Source: Carnegiea gigantea
Taxonomy: Eukaryota; Streptophyta; Magnoliopsida; Caryophyllales; Cactaceae
NCBI GenBank assembly: GCA_029747015.1
Contig: JAKOGI010002239.1
Location: forward strand, 62,001 to 126,000
Length of the DNA: 64,000 nucleotides
Direction: 5' to 3'
Positions 46,225 to 55,785 of the stretch are shown here, piece by piece; position 1 is the first letter of the stretch; each line of letters opens with the position of its first letter. The notes beneath the pieces are model-generated. The model was not told the origin of the DNA. It saw only the letters and a list, made by a program, of their open reading frames with translations, and ran no database searches. The position numbers were made by a program, and so were the translations under genes.

Positions 46225-46690
46225 GATATGCTTTCAATTCTGATGGTTCATAGTGATTGTGAGTTAATTAGCTATATGTTAGTGTTGTTGTAATGTTTGC
46301 TAGCTTATATCTTAAGAATGAATAATCATTTGAAAATTATGATATGAAGGAAGTTGCCATTGTGGATGTGTTTAAGGATAAGAGTTGGGTGAAGTTGAGG
46401 CGAATGGATAACGAATGTTTTCAATGCTGATGGTTCATAGTCGTTGTGAGTTAATTAGCTATATGTCAGTGTTGTATTTTAAGTAACTGCAAACTGCCCC
46501 AAAGTAGTGCTGGATTTTCCTTCAATTATAATTTAATATTTTTTACTATAATTGTTGTTGTAATGTTTGCTACCTTATATCTTAAGAATGAATAATTATT
46601 TAAAAATTATGATATGTAAGAAGTTGCCATTATGGATGTGTTTAAGGGTAAGAGTTGGGTGAAGTTGAGGCGAATGGATAACGAATATAT
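46225..46690 (+). repeat. Duplicated 5' end of the transposase gene
   Basis: About 190 bp (46225-46416) recurs at 46418-46690 with an extra segment of roughly 75-80 bp inside the second copy. Both carry the untranslated leader and the first codons, GGATGTGTTTAAGG and AGAGTTGGGTGAAGTTGAGG. The second copy leads into the open frame at 46632. In the first copy the frame is left after GGATAACGAATG. Confidence 0.85.
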
Positions 46691-47339
46691 GGAATATCTA
46701 AATGCGTTTCTTGATCATGCATTTTCGACTTCTGCTGTTGATGATAAGATTTCACGCCCATGTATAACATGTGTTAATCGATTCCACCATGAAAGGGAAG
46801 TTGTAAGAGTTCATCTTCTTATGAAAGGGATGGATGCTAATTACCATAAACATGTGTGGGTCTATCATGGGGAGCCAATTCTAAGTGATAATGATGGCGA
46901 TGATGAGATGCTAGATGATCAATTTAATAATGAGAGTCATGGTTCAATCGAACATGATATGCATGATATGATAGGGGATGCTTTTGCATGTCATGAATCC
47001 ATTAATGATTCCTCAGGCCCTAATGAAGAAACAAAGAGGTTTTTTAAACTAATTGAAGATGCGGGCCAACCCTTGTATCCGGGGTGTGAAGAGTTTAGTA
47101 AACTCTCATCTATTGTTGAGATGTATCATCTTAAATGCATGTATAATGTCAGTGACAGGGCATTTGATGCATTTACAAAACTCTTCAAAAGGGCTCTTCC
47201 AAAAGATTCAGTATTGCCGAGTTCCTTTAAACAAATGCAAAGCATCATTAAACAATTTGATCTTGGTTACAAAAAGATAGATGCATGTTCTAATGATTGC
47301 GTCCTTATCCTAAATTGCTATCTGGAACTGATTTATTGA
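46632..47339 (+). pseudogene. TNPD-type transposase, N-terminal part (transposase-associated domain)
   Basis: 235 residues. Residues 5-80 form the transposase-associated domain of plant CACTA transposases: W-x-K-L-R, EYMEYLNAFLDHAF, RPCITCVNRF and the end VWVYHGEP, with a Cys-x2-Cys pair. An acidic linker and a second helical part follow (FKLIEDAGQPLYPGCEEFSKL, about residues 138-160; FKRALPKDSVLPSSFKQ; LGYKKIDACSNDC at about 212-224). Then the sequence jumps near 47300 to a much later part of the protein in another frame. The catalytic middle of the Transposase_21 domain is missing. Confidence 0.85.
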
Positions 47340-47743
47340 ATCAAATGGAAGGACTTGATGTCATATTTGGTAAACATCTAGAGACTAAAAAGAAAAATAA
47401 AAGAAAGGGGGATGAAGTGATGCCTTGGAGTAAAAAGAGCATATTTTTCAGACTCCCTTATTGGGATCATCTTCTAGTACGTCACAACTTGGATGTTATG
47501 CATATAGAAAAAAATATCTCAGAGAGTATACTTGGTACACTTCTAGGCATTGAAGGAAAGACAAAGGATACGTTGCAATCACGTCTTGACCTAAAGGACT
47601 TGAATATTCAGGATAAACTCCATCCAGTAGAAGACAGAGGCAAAGTATACATTCCTCCAGCGTGCTTCACATTAAGCAAGAAAGAAAAAAAGGAATTTAT
47701 TGGTTTGCTTGCTTCTGTGAAAGTTTTTTTTTGTTTAATATAG
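47300..47743 (+). pseudogene. TNPD-type transposase, later Transposase_21 part
   Basis: The frame takes over where the N-terminal frame loses its match: PYPKLLSGTDLLNQMEGLDV, then SIFFRLPYWDHLLVRHNLDV, MHIEKNISESILGTLLGIEG and YIPPACFTLSKKEKKEF, all hallmark words of CACTA Transposase_21 proteins. It ends after LLASVKV, where the family normally continues. Together with the previous entry it shows an internal deletion of a few hundred codons plus a frame change at about 47300. Confidence 0.85.
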
Positions 47744-47847
47744 AATGCAAGTTTTTGTATTATTAAATATTAAAGAAAAACACACATACTGTTAATTATA
47801 GAAAATTTCCCACTTTTCTTTCCTACCTTAATATTCCTTTTAACTAG

Positions 47848-49714
47848 GAGAGCACAAAAGCATAAAAATTAATCAAAGTGATGAGGAAATGGCTATTATT
47901 AGATGGTCCATGTTGCTTAACAGTATTGGTAAGTCTTAAATTATAAAGGATCTGAATTAGTGTTTATATAGAAGTAACGATGGAGTGTAAATTTTAATTA
48001 TGTTTATTTCTTCCTATACTCTTAGTGGAAAAACACTTGGCGGGAAATTTAGAGGAAAGAAGACAATTGGAGACCCAAAACAACAATGTTTTCAGTAGTC
48101 AATATGTGGAGCTCGCAAAGCATATTGATTCACATGTTAACAATGGTGACAGGAGCTTAGAACCTAGAGACAATGGAGATGTTCCTAGAAGTAAGTCATG
48201 TACTTATTGTGCATATGTTACTTTTATGTCTAAGTGCAATCTCTATTTTTTGTAATTATATTTCATTTATTTTCTATAATTGTCATATATAACACTCACT
48301 TGCTTTTGTGACATCATAGGAGAGGTCAATTCAAACTCATTGGAGCGTGGAGAAAGTGAAGCAAATCATGATATGGGAGGTGAATCATCGACTGAAGGTG
48401 GTCAGAACACCACAAGTAGAAGGCGCATACAAGCAACAAAGGAAAAGAATGAGAAGGGTCGTGGACCTAATAAGATAAAGGTTTTGAAGAACTCTGTATT
48501 TGTCGATGTGAATGAACAACTTCAACCTATAGGTAATTCTCAAAGGCAAATGTCTTCCATGATTGGGTGTCTTGCACGAGACCCTAGAAGACTACCACTT
48601 GATTGTATTGATTGGAGGAAAATTGAACAAGAGAAAAAAGATTTGGTGTGGGCAGAGGTGAAGGTATATATGTCTCAATATATATTACATTGCTTTCAAA
48701 GTTGAACCTCTACACTATGATTTTTACACCAAGTCCTCCATGTGTGTGCGGATTTCAAAGTAAAAATATGAACTTTGAAGCCTATTTTAAGTCTTGATTG
48801 GTTCTTTTTCTTTGTATTCGTTGTACAGCGTTCATTTCACTTTCCCAAAGGAAATGAGCCTTATGAATGGGCAATAGAGAAAATACATGCTTGCTGGAGA
48901 GGCTATAAATGTGAGTTGAAGGTGGCACTATTTGATGGTAGAAGTCATAATGAAGCAATTAGCAAAAGACCAGAACACATACCACTTCAAACATGGGCCA
49001 ACTTAGTACAGTTTTGGGAATCAGACAAGGAAAAGGTAATTATGTACTTTAAGAACATTTACAGTTGTAATTATTTTGAAATAATGCAACTGTTGTGATG
49101 TGATTTGTCAATTATTCATTTAGGCTATAACTAAAAGAGGAATTGAAAATCGGGGCAATAACAAAATGTGTCACTATGGAGGGACGAAGACTTTCGCACG
49201 TGTACGTGCTGAAGAAGAGGTATTATGTATATCCTATTTATACTATAGCTCACTTTGGTTTTAGGTAACTCATTTAGTACTTTATATACATTTTAGGAAA
49301 AAGGCAACAAGACAGATAAACTTACAATATGGTTGAAGACCCATGCACCAAAAAAAGCTACAAAACTTGATGATGCTTCAGCTAGTGCAAAGGTATGAGT
49401 GTTTAATTTTATTTAATTTTTTTATTCGTCTTATTTCTTTTTACTAATGTGTAACATGACAGGAAGCAATTAAAAATGAGTTATCTCATGTTGAAGAAGA
49501 TTCATGTGATGATGCTACTCGAGATGAAATTTTCAAAAAAGTTGTTGGAGAAGACAAATATGGTTATGCTAAGACCTTTGGCATTGGGGTCAAAGTTCCT
49601 CGTTCAACTTCTAAAAGGTGCGCTTTAGAGAAAAAACGAGCTAAAAGAAGGAAAATCGAGCAAGAGCAACAAGAAAGTCAAGAGAAGATTGAACGTTTAG
49701 AGAATAAACTTTGA
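47848..49714 (+). CDS. Transposase_24 (TNPA-like) protein of the CACTA element, seven exons
   Basis: Exons 47848-47928, 48026-48190, 48320-48663, 48829-49035, 49124-49219, 49297-49392 and 49463-49714 each end before GT and begin after AG, and the phases agree throughout. The stop is TGA at 49712-49714, giving about 410 residues. The first exon has no start codon at its head, so the true 5' exon is not identified. The core has NSVFVDVNEQLQPIG, DPRRLPLDCIDWRKI, then FPKGNEPYEWAIEKIHACWR and LQTWANLVQFWESDKEK, then MCHYGGTKTFARVRAEEE: the Transposase_24 family pattern (plant En/Spm transposase). The end is basic and coiled-coil-like (KKRAKRRKIEQEQQESQEKI). TNPA-type proteins bind the subterminal repeats. 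Confidence 0.82.
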
Positions 49715-50481
49715 TATGTCACCAATTTGGTGAAAGTGCTTTTAAAGTACTAGGTATTCCTATATAAGATATTTTATTATTTGTTGATAAGCCAGACATA
49801 GTGGCCATATATAAAGCTTATATGTGGTATGCTTAGATATTTTATTATTTGTTGATGAGCTAGACATAGTGCCTGTTTACTTATTGTTTAATGTTTGGTA
49901 TACTCCGGACGAGTGGCCCGTAGAGTTGTGGACTCCGACGTGTAGCCGTTGAGCTTGTTTCTATGTTCTTTTATACTTTTACTCGATGCAGGGAATTAAT
50001 GCAAGGCTTTATGTCTGGAAAATGGTCAGTTTTCAGGGGAAAGTCTATCCGTTTCACCCCAGAATTTAAGTAGGAATTTAAGAAATCGTTGATACTTCTA
50101 ACCCTACGGGTTGGGGGTCTCATAGATGGTATTAGAACAAAGTTCTGTGACCATAAGTCAAGACTTTAGTCTTGCACTTCATATAGTATTCTAGGAACGC
50201 ATTTGTGATTACGTACTATTGGGTGCAAATGTAGTTTTGGTATGAACATCGAGAGTCTTAGCATGCTAAAACTAATTTTATTTTTGTGGATCTGGAGCAT
50301 TGTCATTGTATTTTTGGCATTCCTTCTTTGTCGTCGAGTTGGATGCCATGATGAACTCATTCTAGTTCTCTTTTCTATGATAAATTTGGCATCATGTTAT
50401 TAAGGGAGAATGTCATTAGATGATTATAAATATTCTCTATTACCTCTTCTTAAGATTTATGTTTTTTTGCTTGTTTAATAG
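49715..50481 (+). other. Insertion or intron with a captured LTR end and primer site
   Basis: Directly after the stop, a 66-bp tandem duplication (the word AGATATTTTATTATTTGTTGAT at 49767 and 49833) is followed by about 270 bp (49880-50150) that matches, on the plus strand, the end of LTRs of the LARD-like family: TGGCCCGTAGAGTTGT, GTGTAGCCGTTGAGC, GGAAAATGGTCAGTTTTC and CTAACCCTACGGGTTGGGGGTCTCA. A primer-like ATGGTATTAGAAC follows. It is closest to the LTR at 62886. The rest, up to an AG at 50480-50481, holds no gene. Confidence 0.7.
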
Positions 50482-50613
50482 GGAATAACGGAGGATGTTC
50501 TTTCTTCATTTGAGGAAGATGAGGATATTGAAGATGACAATGAAAAAGGTCAAGCATTTGAAGAAGAAAATGGGGAAGAAGTTGATGATCAAGAACAAAA
50601 TGATGAGTCATAG
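50482..50613 (+). CDS. Acidic terminal exon in the CACTA element
   Basis: After an AG acceptor, 43 codons read GITEDVLSSFEEDEDIEDDN and go on Glu/Asp-rich to a TAG. It may be the last exon of the transposase transcript (En/Spm genes share exons by alternative splicing) or an extra exon of the TNPA-like gene. It has no recognisable fold. Confidence 0.45.
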   Translation, partial: GITEDVLSSFEEDEDIEDDNEKGQAFEEENGEEVDDQEQNDES

Positions 50614-50929
50614 TTTGAGTTCTCTTATGTGGTTAACTTTTGTCTTGACTTATCTTTTAGGTAGGCCAAGTAATGTTTTTGAGTTTGCACTTATAGTTTG
50701 GAATTTAATTTCAATGGAAGCAATTGTTAGAGTTACGTACTTATTTCTTATGAACTTTTAGTGAATGCATAGCACTTTTGAAAACTTTTACATAACATTG
50801 TGCTTTTGTTTGGTTGATTCTTCTATTATCGATAACTATTGTACCTACATGTTTGATTATGTGTAGATGTATTCGTTGAAAAAAAATAGTTCCGCTTGAA
50901 TGGATGGACTATTGGCAATAGATATTTCG

Positions 50930-51372
50930 AATCATGAGGTGTATGAAAGAACATAATTACCAACAGATTGCAACTTGATGGAGATTCTTTTTGGCAGTAT
51001 ACAGTAGTACCAACAGATCGTCGTGTTGGAGAAGATTAAAAAGGCGGGAAAAAAAAAGAATTACCAACAGATACAGTACGTTGGTGAATAATTTATGCCA
51101 CCAGTTGATTTAGCACCAACAGAAGCATCTGATGGTAACACTTCCCATCACCAACATATTATGCTTTTGTTGGTAACGCGATGACATTCACCCACGGATT
51201 CATTCTGTTGGTATTAAGGAGCAATCGCAACAAATTGCAATATCTGTTGGTAAAACTAATACCATCACCACTTTTTACCAACAGTCTAGCAACAGACCAA
51301 TATCTGTTGGTATAAGATTTTACCAACAGTAAATGTACTTATTGCAACAGAACTACCCATGTTGGTAAAAAC
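50930..51372. repeat. Right subterminal repeats of the CACTA element
   Basis: Dense array of ACCAACAGA, CAACAGAT, TCTGTTGGTA and TGTTGGTAA words in both orientations, more than a dozen by eye. Likely binding sites of the TNPA-type protein. Confidence 0.8.
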
Positions 51373-51388
51373 CACTTTTTTTGTAGTG
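51373..51388 (-). repeat. Right terminal inverted repeat of the CACTA element
   Basis: CACTTTTTTTGTAGTG, exact reverse complement of 44115-44130, followed by TTT. Confidence 0.95.
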
Positions 51389-51391
51389 TTT

Positions 51392-52640
51392 CTCAAAGGT
51401 GCCGAAGGCTTTTAGAATGAAATTTCAGTCGAACTTAGTTCTCCGTGGTCCACTAGACCAAGGCCTAAAAATGAGTAGGTTGCATCGACCATAGTAGAAG
51501 TGCAGTAAAGTACTCATGGACCAAGGCTGCAAGGATGAGAATCAACAATAAGGAACACAAAACAAAAGGTATGAAATGATTTTTTTGAGGAAACCATTAT
51601 CTTAGTTACCCTCCAAAAACCACAATGGGAAAACTGGAGTGATGTTTCCCATCAGTTCTCTCCCCCTTTTGTGCCCTTATTTACAATCCACAAATAAGGG
51701 TGGAATATGTTAGGACTTTTAAATTTAAGACTTGCACTCTATTAAGCTCAGCAAGATTAACAAGGTAATGAAAGTATTAGTGACTGCCTAACTTGCTAAA
51801 AATTGTAGTGCTAAGGAGACAAGCTAAGATGATACAAGCCTGTTGGTCAACCGAATGCTTAGCCTAGCAGTCATCCTTGTTTATTACATTGGAAAAAATG
51901 CTATGAGAAGAATAATTCCCATGAAAAATTATATTCATGATGGGACCAAACACTAAAAAAATTGGCCACACTACGAGTAAAAATCATCTTAGTAAACTAA
52001 CGGGTCTTTAAAAAATCAACGACTTGTTAGCATTACAAAGTCCAAAGGGATGATGGTTCTTTTCACGAATGGGAAATGAAAAGTATTCATAGTATCCCAA
52101 AATCTCTCAACTTTCTCGGGCCACTAAGCAATCAGTTAGATTTACAGCTCTCCCGGGGCTTCATAAAAGACTTGAATATGGCATCATGGAGTACAGACTG
52201 GATATGGGCCTCACCATGCCTAAGATCCATCATAAACTTTCTAGGGTGCACCGACACGATGAATAAGATCCTTTTGAAAGGAAAGAAAGCAAAGATTAGA
52301 CCTCTACCAACAGTAAGAGATACACTTTAAGGACAAGATGGGTACTTACTACTGTTGAGGCAACTTTGACACCCAATATTCACTAGGAGATCCCTTCTAT
52401 CTAAAGCCTTAATAGTTCTCCATTCACTCTAAGTGAAACAGCCTTGAGGTATTCTTTCTTGCCTGGTTCTATAAGGTGGGTGAGCCTTTCTCACATTCAT
52501 GATTTTTCTTAGCACACAACGACAAATATATTTGATTCTGAAGAAAAAGATAGGGGGAGTTCAAAAGCAAGAACAGACCAAAAAGGCATAGGGTAGGGTG
52601 TAAGCAATATAGACCAATAGCAAAGAGGGGGGACTCATCC
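51392..52640. other. Unassigned old repeat DNA
   Basis: No intact gene. On the minus strand AAAAGGGGGAGAGAAC followed by TGATGGGAAACATC at about 51655-51680 resembles a polypurine tract and LTR start, so an Athila/Tat LTR may run leftwards from here through 44111 and beyond. I could not confirm the other end. Confidence 0.3.
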
Positions 52641-53388
52641 CTTTTTGAAGACCATGACAGGGGCATAACTATAGAAGATCCTTGAAGCGCTCTCAGGATT
52701 CATATAGCTACTCATCCCCCTATTAAACAAATAAAGTAATCTGACTCCTCAAGCTCAACGTCTTGCTAGGAGGGAAAAACATAGAAACAAAAGCCTTGGT
52801 GAGATCATCCCAAGTGGCGATCAATCCCGACTGCAAAGTATAAAGCCACGCCTTGACTTTGTCCCGAAGAGAGAATGGAAACAAACATAGACAGATCGCA
52901 TCACTAGAGGCTCCATTGATCTTGAAACTATCGCACACCATAAGGAAAACCAAAAGGTACAAATTGGGATCCTCCATAAGGGTGCCAACAAACAAGGATT
53001 GCTGCACTATAGAAATAAGTGCAGGCTTGTGCTAGAAATTGGCGGCGGTCACGGACAGCCTAGTAATACTTGGAGTGAAGTCGTGGACTCCTAAAGTGAC
53101 ATAATCCCTAAGGGTTCTTGTTTGCTTATCTTACCCGTCAACCATACTCTTCTCGAATCTTTCATTGCCTGCTTAATTTGTGAAAAGTTCGCTTTATCTC
53201 GTTGTTAAAGTCAAATAGTGCTCCAGGACCGGGGGGACTTGAGCATAAAATGGAAGCAACCTACTTATAGTTAGAACACACCAAAAATAGTAAAATGGGA
53301 AAACAAAAAGAAAAGAAAAATGCTTAGTCACACTCTATAAGGGTAACTTAATATCCAAATCTAGTCCCCAGCAACAACACCAAAAACT
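52641..53388 (-). pseudogene. Athila-like gag fragment, minus strand
   Basis: The open part at 52723-53007 reads GTLMEDPNLYLLVFLMVCDS, FKINGASSDAICLCLFPFSL and TWDDLTKAFVSMFFPPSKT, a close fit to Athila gag (LFPFSLRDKAKAW; FPPAKT). It continues past stops to about 52640 (LYES.ERFKDLL.LCPCHGL), then breaks off into unrelated DNA. Between gag and the LTR lies a leader with the primer site. The downstream pol part is absent. Confidence 0.82.
53365..53382 (-). other. Athila-type primer-binding site, minus strand
   Basis: The minus strand reads TGGTGTTGTTGCTGGGGA, against TGGCGCCGTTGCCGGGGA of Athila/Tat elements (tRNA-Asp type). All differences are C-to-T or read so on one strand, the mark of methylated-cytosine decay. 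It lies six bases from the LTR. Confidence 0.75.
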
Positions 53389-54742
53389 TGATCACCACCG
53401 TAAGTGCACGGGGGTATTGTGGTCCAGATTCAAGGCCGTTCCCACGAAGGCTAGGTTGAATTATCAAATATTCCTTTACAAGTCTAGTAAGAGAATTCGT
53501 GTTTTAATTTAGGTTTTGTATCTAACAAATATTAAAATACTACTACTAAATTCAGTGGCTAAAACATCTATGAGAAACATCACCGAACGATGTGTCGATC
53601 TACTAGTCTAACAAGCACTTTTCTCCATCCCAATTGATTTCAATGGTCGACAATGTTAGAGAATCCATAAATTTCTTTAAATATGGAATGAATAACTTGA
53701 TCAAAATAATTACTAATATTGAATCAAGTTTAAGAATATGATTATCTCAGGGCCACTCAATTCAAAACACATTTTCAAGTGATTATTAAACTAAGTCTAG
53801 TCCAAGTTTTCTATTGCCAATCTTCACCTTTCAGTACTTTGATATAGCATCTAATATACATGTAAGAAATTAGCCAAAAAATCTCACAATGGCAATCAGG
53901 ATTCAAGGACTCGATTGAAACAACCAGGTAAGGATTCAAAGTGCACAAAGATTAAACTAGCAAAATCAACAACATCGACTCGGCTTTACAACCCTTAGAT
54001 TAAGAAATCTACTCACTCATTGTTGCAATTAACAAAGCAAACATATCTAAGTTCTTAATCTAAACTAGAGAGAAGTAAAATGAAAAGAGAAGGAAATAAA
54101 AGCATATTTAAATAGCCAAGGCGATAATCTTTCAATTCACCCCCAAAGCCTCTAAGGGATTGCTTCTTCTTCAACTCTCTTCTTCTTCAACTCTCTTCTA
54201 ATGGTGAATTAAACGGAAGATAATAATAGATGATGGAATTAGATGCCAAGCAAGTAGTAAAAGCGAGCTTTTATCTCGGAAATAAAAGCTGCAAACATCC
54301 CAAAACGCCTAAAACATGAAAAGCCATGAAGAAAACAAGTTGACTTATGGGAAAAAGAATCACCATGGTCTAACCGTAGTGCCACCCGTGGACCGTGGTC
54401 CCTACCATGGTCAAACCGTGATGTCGACTAGTTAGGTTGGTCCTCCTTTGCTTCTTCTGGTACTTCTTCTTGAACCTCCTGGACCGCTGTTTTGCCTGCA
54501 GTATGTCGATGTTGGGTGTCTCTTGGGCCCTTTTGCTACCTTCTTTGATCCACAAGGCCTCAAAATCTTCATTCTACTAATTTTCCTTATGCTCGCAAGA
54601 TCAAAATCCACACATACTCCTCAAACAAGTGAAACCAAGCACAATAGTCAAAATAGGGGAGTAAATCACACCATCAAGCATATTAATCCCCTAAATGACT
54701 CACAAACACTCATGAAATCCTATGCAAATATGACATTCATCA
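53389..54742 (-). repeat. 5' LTR of the minus-strand Athila-like element, 1354 bp
   Basis: On the minus strand it starts TGATGAATGTCATATTTGC at 54742 and ends GTGGTGATCA at 53389, next to the primer site. It contains a segment with ACCATGGTC/ACCGTGGTCC words around 54362-54420. A similar motif occurs in the solo LTR at 42498-42540, supporting a shared family. I did not find the outer target duplication. Confidence 0.78.
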
Positions 54743-55259
54743 CTTAGCAAATGAAAAACAAGAAAATAACAAGCATGAATCAAGTGGAAGAAAGTAATCA
54801 CATGGAAAAAGTGTTCACTTGTTAAGGGGGGTTGAAATATTCAACTAGTTCAGAAAAGGGAAATCAGATGAATTACCAATTCACTAGACTGGAGAAACTT
54901 TTGCTAGACTGGCGAAAGGCCAGCATTCAAGAATTTGCTAGATCGATAAATGGTCAAATTCAAGATCTACTAGACTGATGAAAGGTTGAATTCAAAATCT
55001 GCTAGTGCAGCGAAAAGTCAAAATCCCTATTTGCAAGACCAAGTTTTCAAAAAGTTTACCATCGGGATTATTAAGTTATTGTGCTTTTTAACATTTGGGG
55101 GATAAATCACTATTGAAATAAATAAAAATTTGTTCTTAAGTCCCTTAAACTTTCATATTTGCAAATCTACCCTCAATCCTGAAAATCTTACTTTTAAAAA
55201 TCTAAAATTGTGTATGCGATATTTTGCTCACGAGTAAGTACTCGTCGTCCTCTTTCATC
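54743..55259. other. Flank of the integrated pararetrovirus with a repeat block
   Basis: No gene. The block at 54880-55010 has repeated phrases CTAGACTGGAGAAA, GCTAGACTGGCGAAAGG, CTACTAGACTGATGAAAGG. An imperfect copy of the block lies at 62243-62365 on the other side of the virus. The part 55080-55259 has no recognised feature and ends at the virus primer site. Confidence 0.6.
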
Positions 55260-55272
55260 TGGTATCAAAGCC
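55260..55272 (+). other. Pararetrovirus tRNA-Met primer site
   Basis: TGGTATCAAAGCC, one base from the TGGTATCAGAGCC used by caulimovirids, 80 bases before the first small ORF. Confidence 0.82.
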
Positions 55273-55339
55273 ACATGACTAAAAATAACAAAGATAATTA
55301 AGCTAATTAATAATTAATTAAGCTAATTAATTGTGATTA

Positions 55340-55510
55340 ATGCTTGAATCATCTCCTACTTGCCCTAGACCAAATTATTCACATATTGTTCACACTCTAG
55401 AAAGCCTTTCTCTAATAGCACCTCAATTAAACTATATCACTGATATAGTTTTAGAATTAAAAGCTGAATTAGCTAAAATTAAGACTGAAGTCAAGGAGCT
55501 TAGGAAATAA
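55340..55510 (+). CDS. Small pararetroviral ORF, 56 residues, coiled coil
   Basis: ATG at 55340 and TAA at 55508-55510, uninterrupted. The second half is a heptad-like helix (LELKAELAKIKTEVKELRK). Position between the primer site and the capsid ORF corresponds to the short first ORF of several caulimovirids. Its function is unknown. The first half is Ser/Pro-rich and gives no match. Confidence 0.55.
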   Translation: MLESSPTCPRPNYSHIVHTLESLSLIAPQLNYITDIVLELKAELAKIKTEVKELRK

Positions 55511-55785
55511 ATATCTGTAATTCACCTTTCTTTGGTTAACGAAGTTAGATTTAGCGAAAAATCTACTTCCAGTATCAGTACCCTATTTCAGCATAAATAT
55601 CATTTCCAAAACCCAAAAAATAAGATTCCATTTCCTTTGCAGGAGATAAAAACCTAAAAAGAAGCAGGAGAAAAATAAGGCGAAAAATCAAAAAAAGAAG
55701 AAGAAGATGGCGTATAAGCTGCACACTTGAAGAGCTATAGAACATATTCGAGAAAGAACAAAACCCAAAAGAATTAAACAAAACC

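Larger units (their letters stand above)
44115..51388 (+). mobile_element. CACTA (En/Spm-like) DNA transposon, 7274 bp
   Basis: Identical 16-bp terminal inverted repeats CACTACAAAAAAAGTG at both ends and a 3-bp target duplication TTT (44112-44114 and 51389-51391). Short subterminal words (CAACAGA, TTGGTA) cluster at both ends. Inside are remains of a TNPD-type transposase and a spliced Transposase_24-type gene. The main transposase has lost its middle, so the copy is probably non-autonomous for cleavage. Confidence 0.93.
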
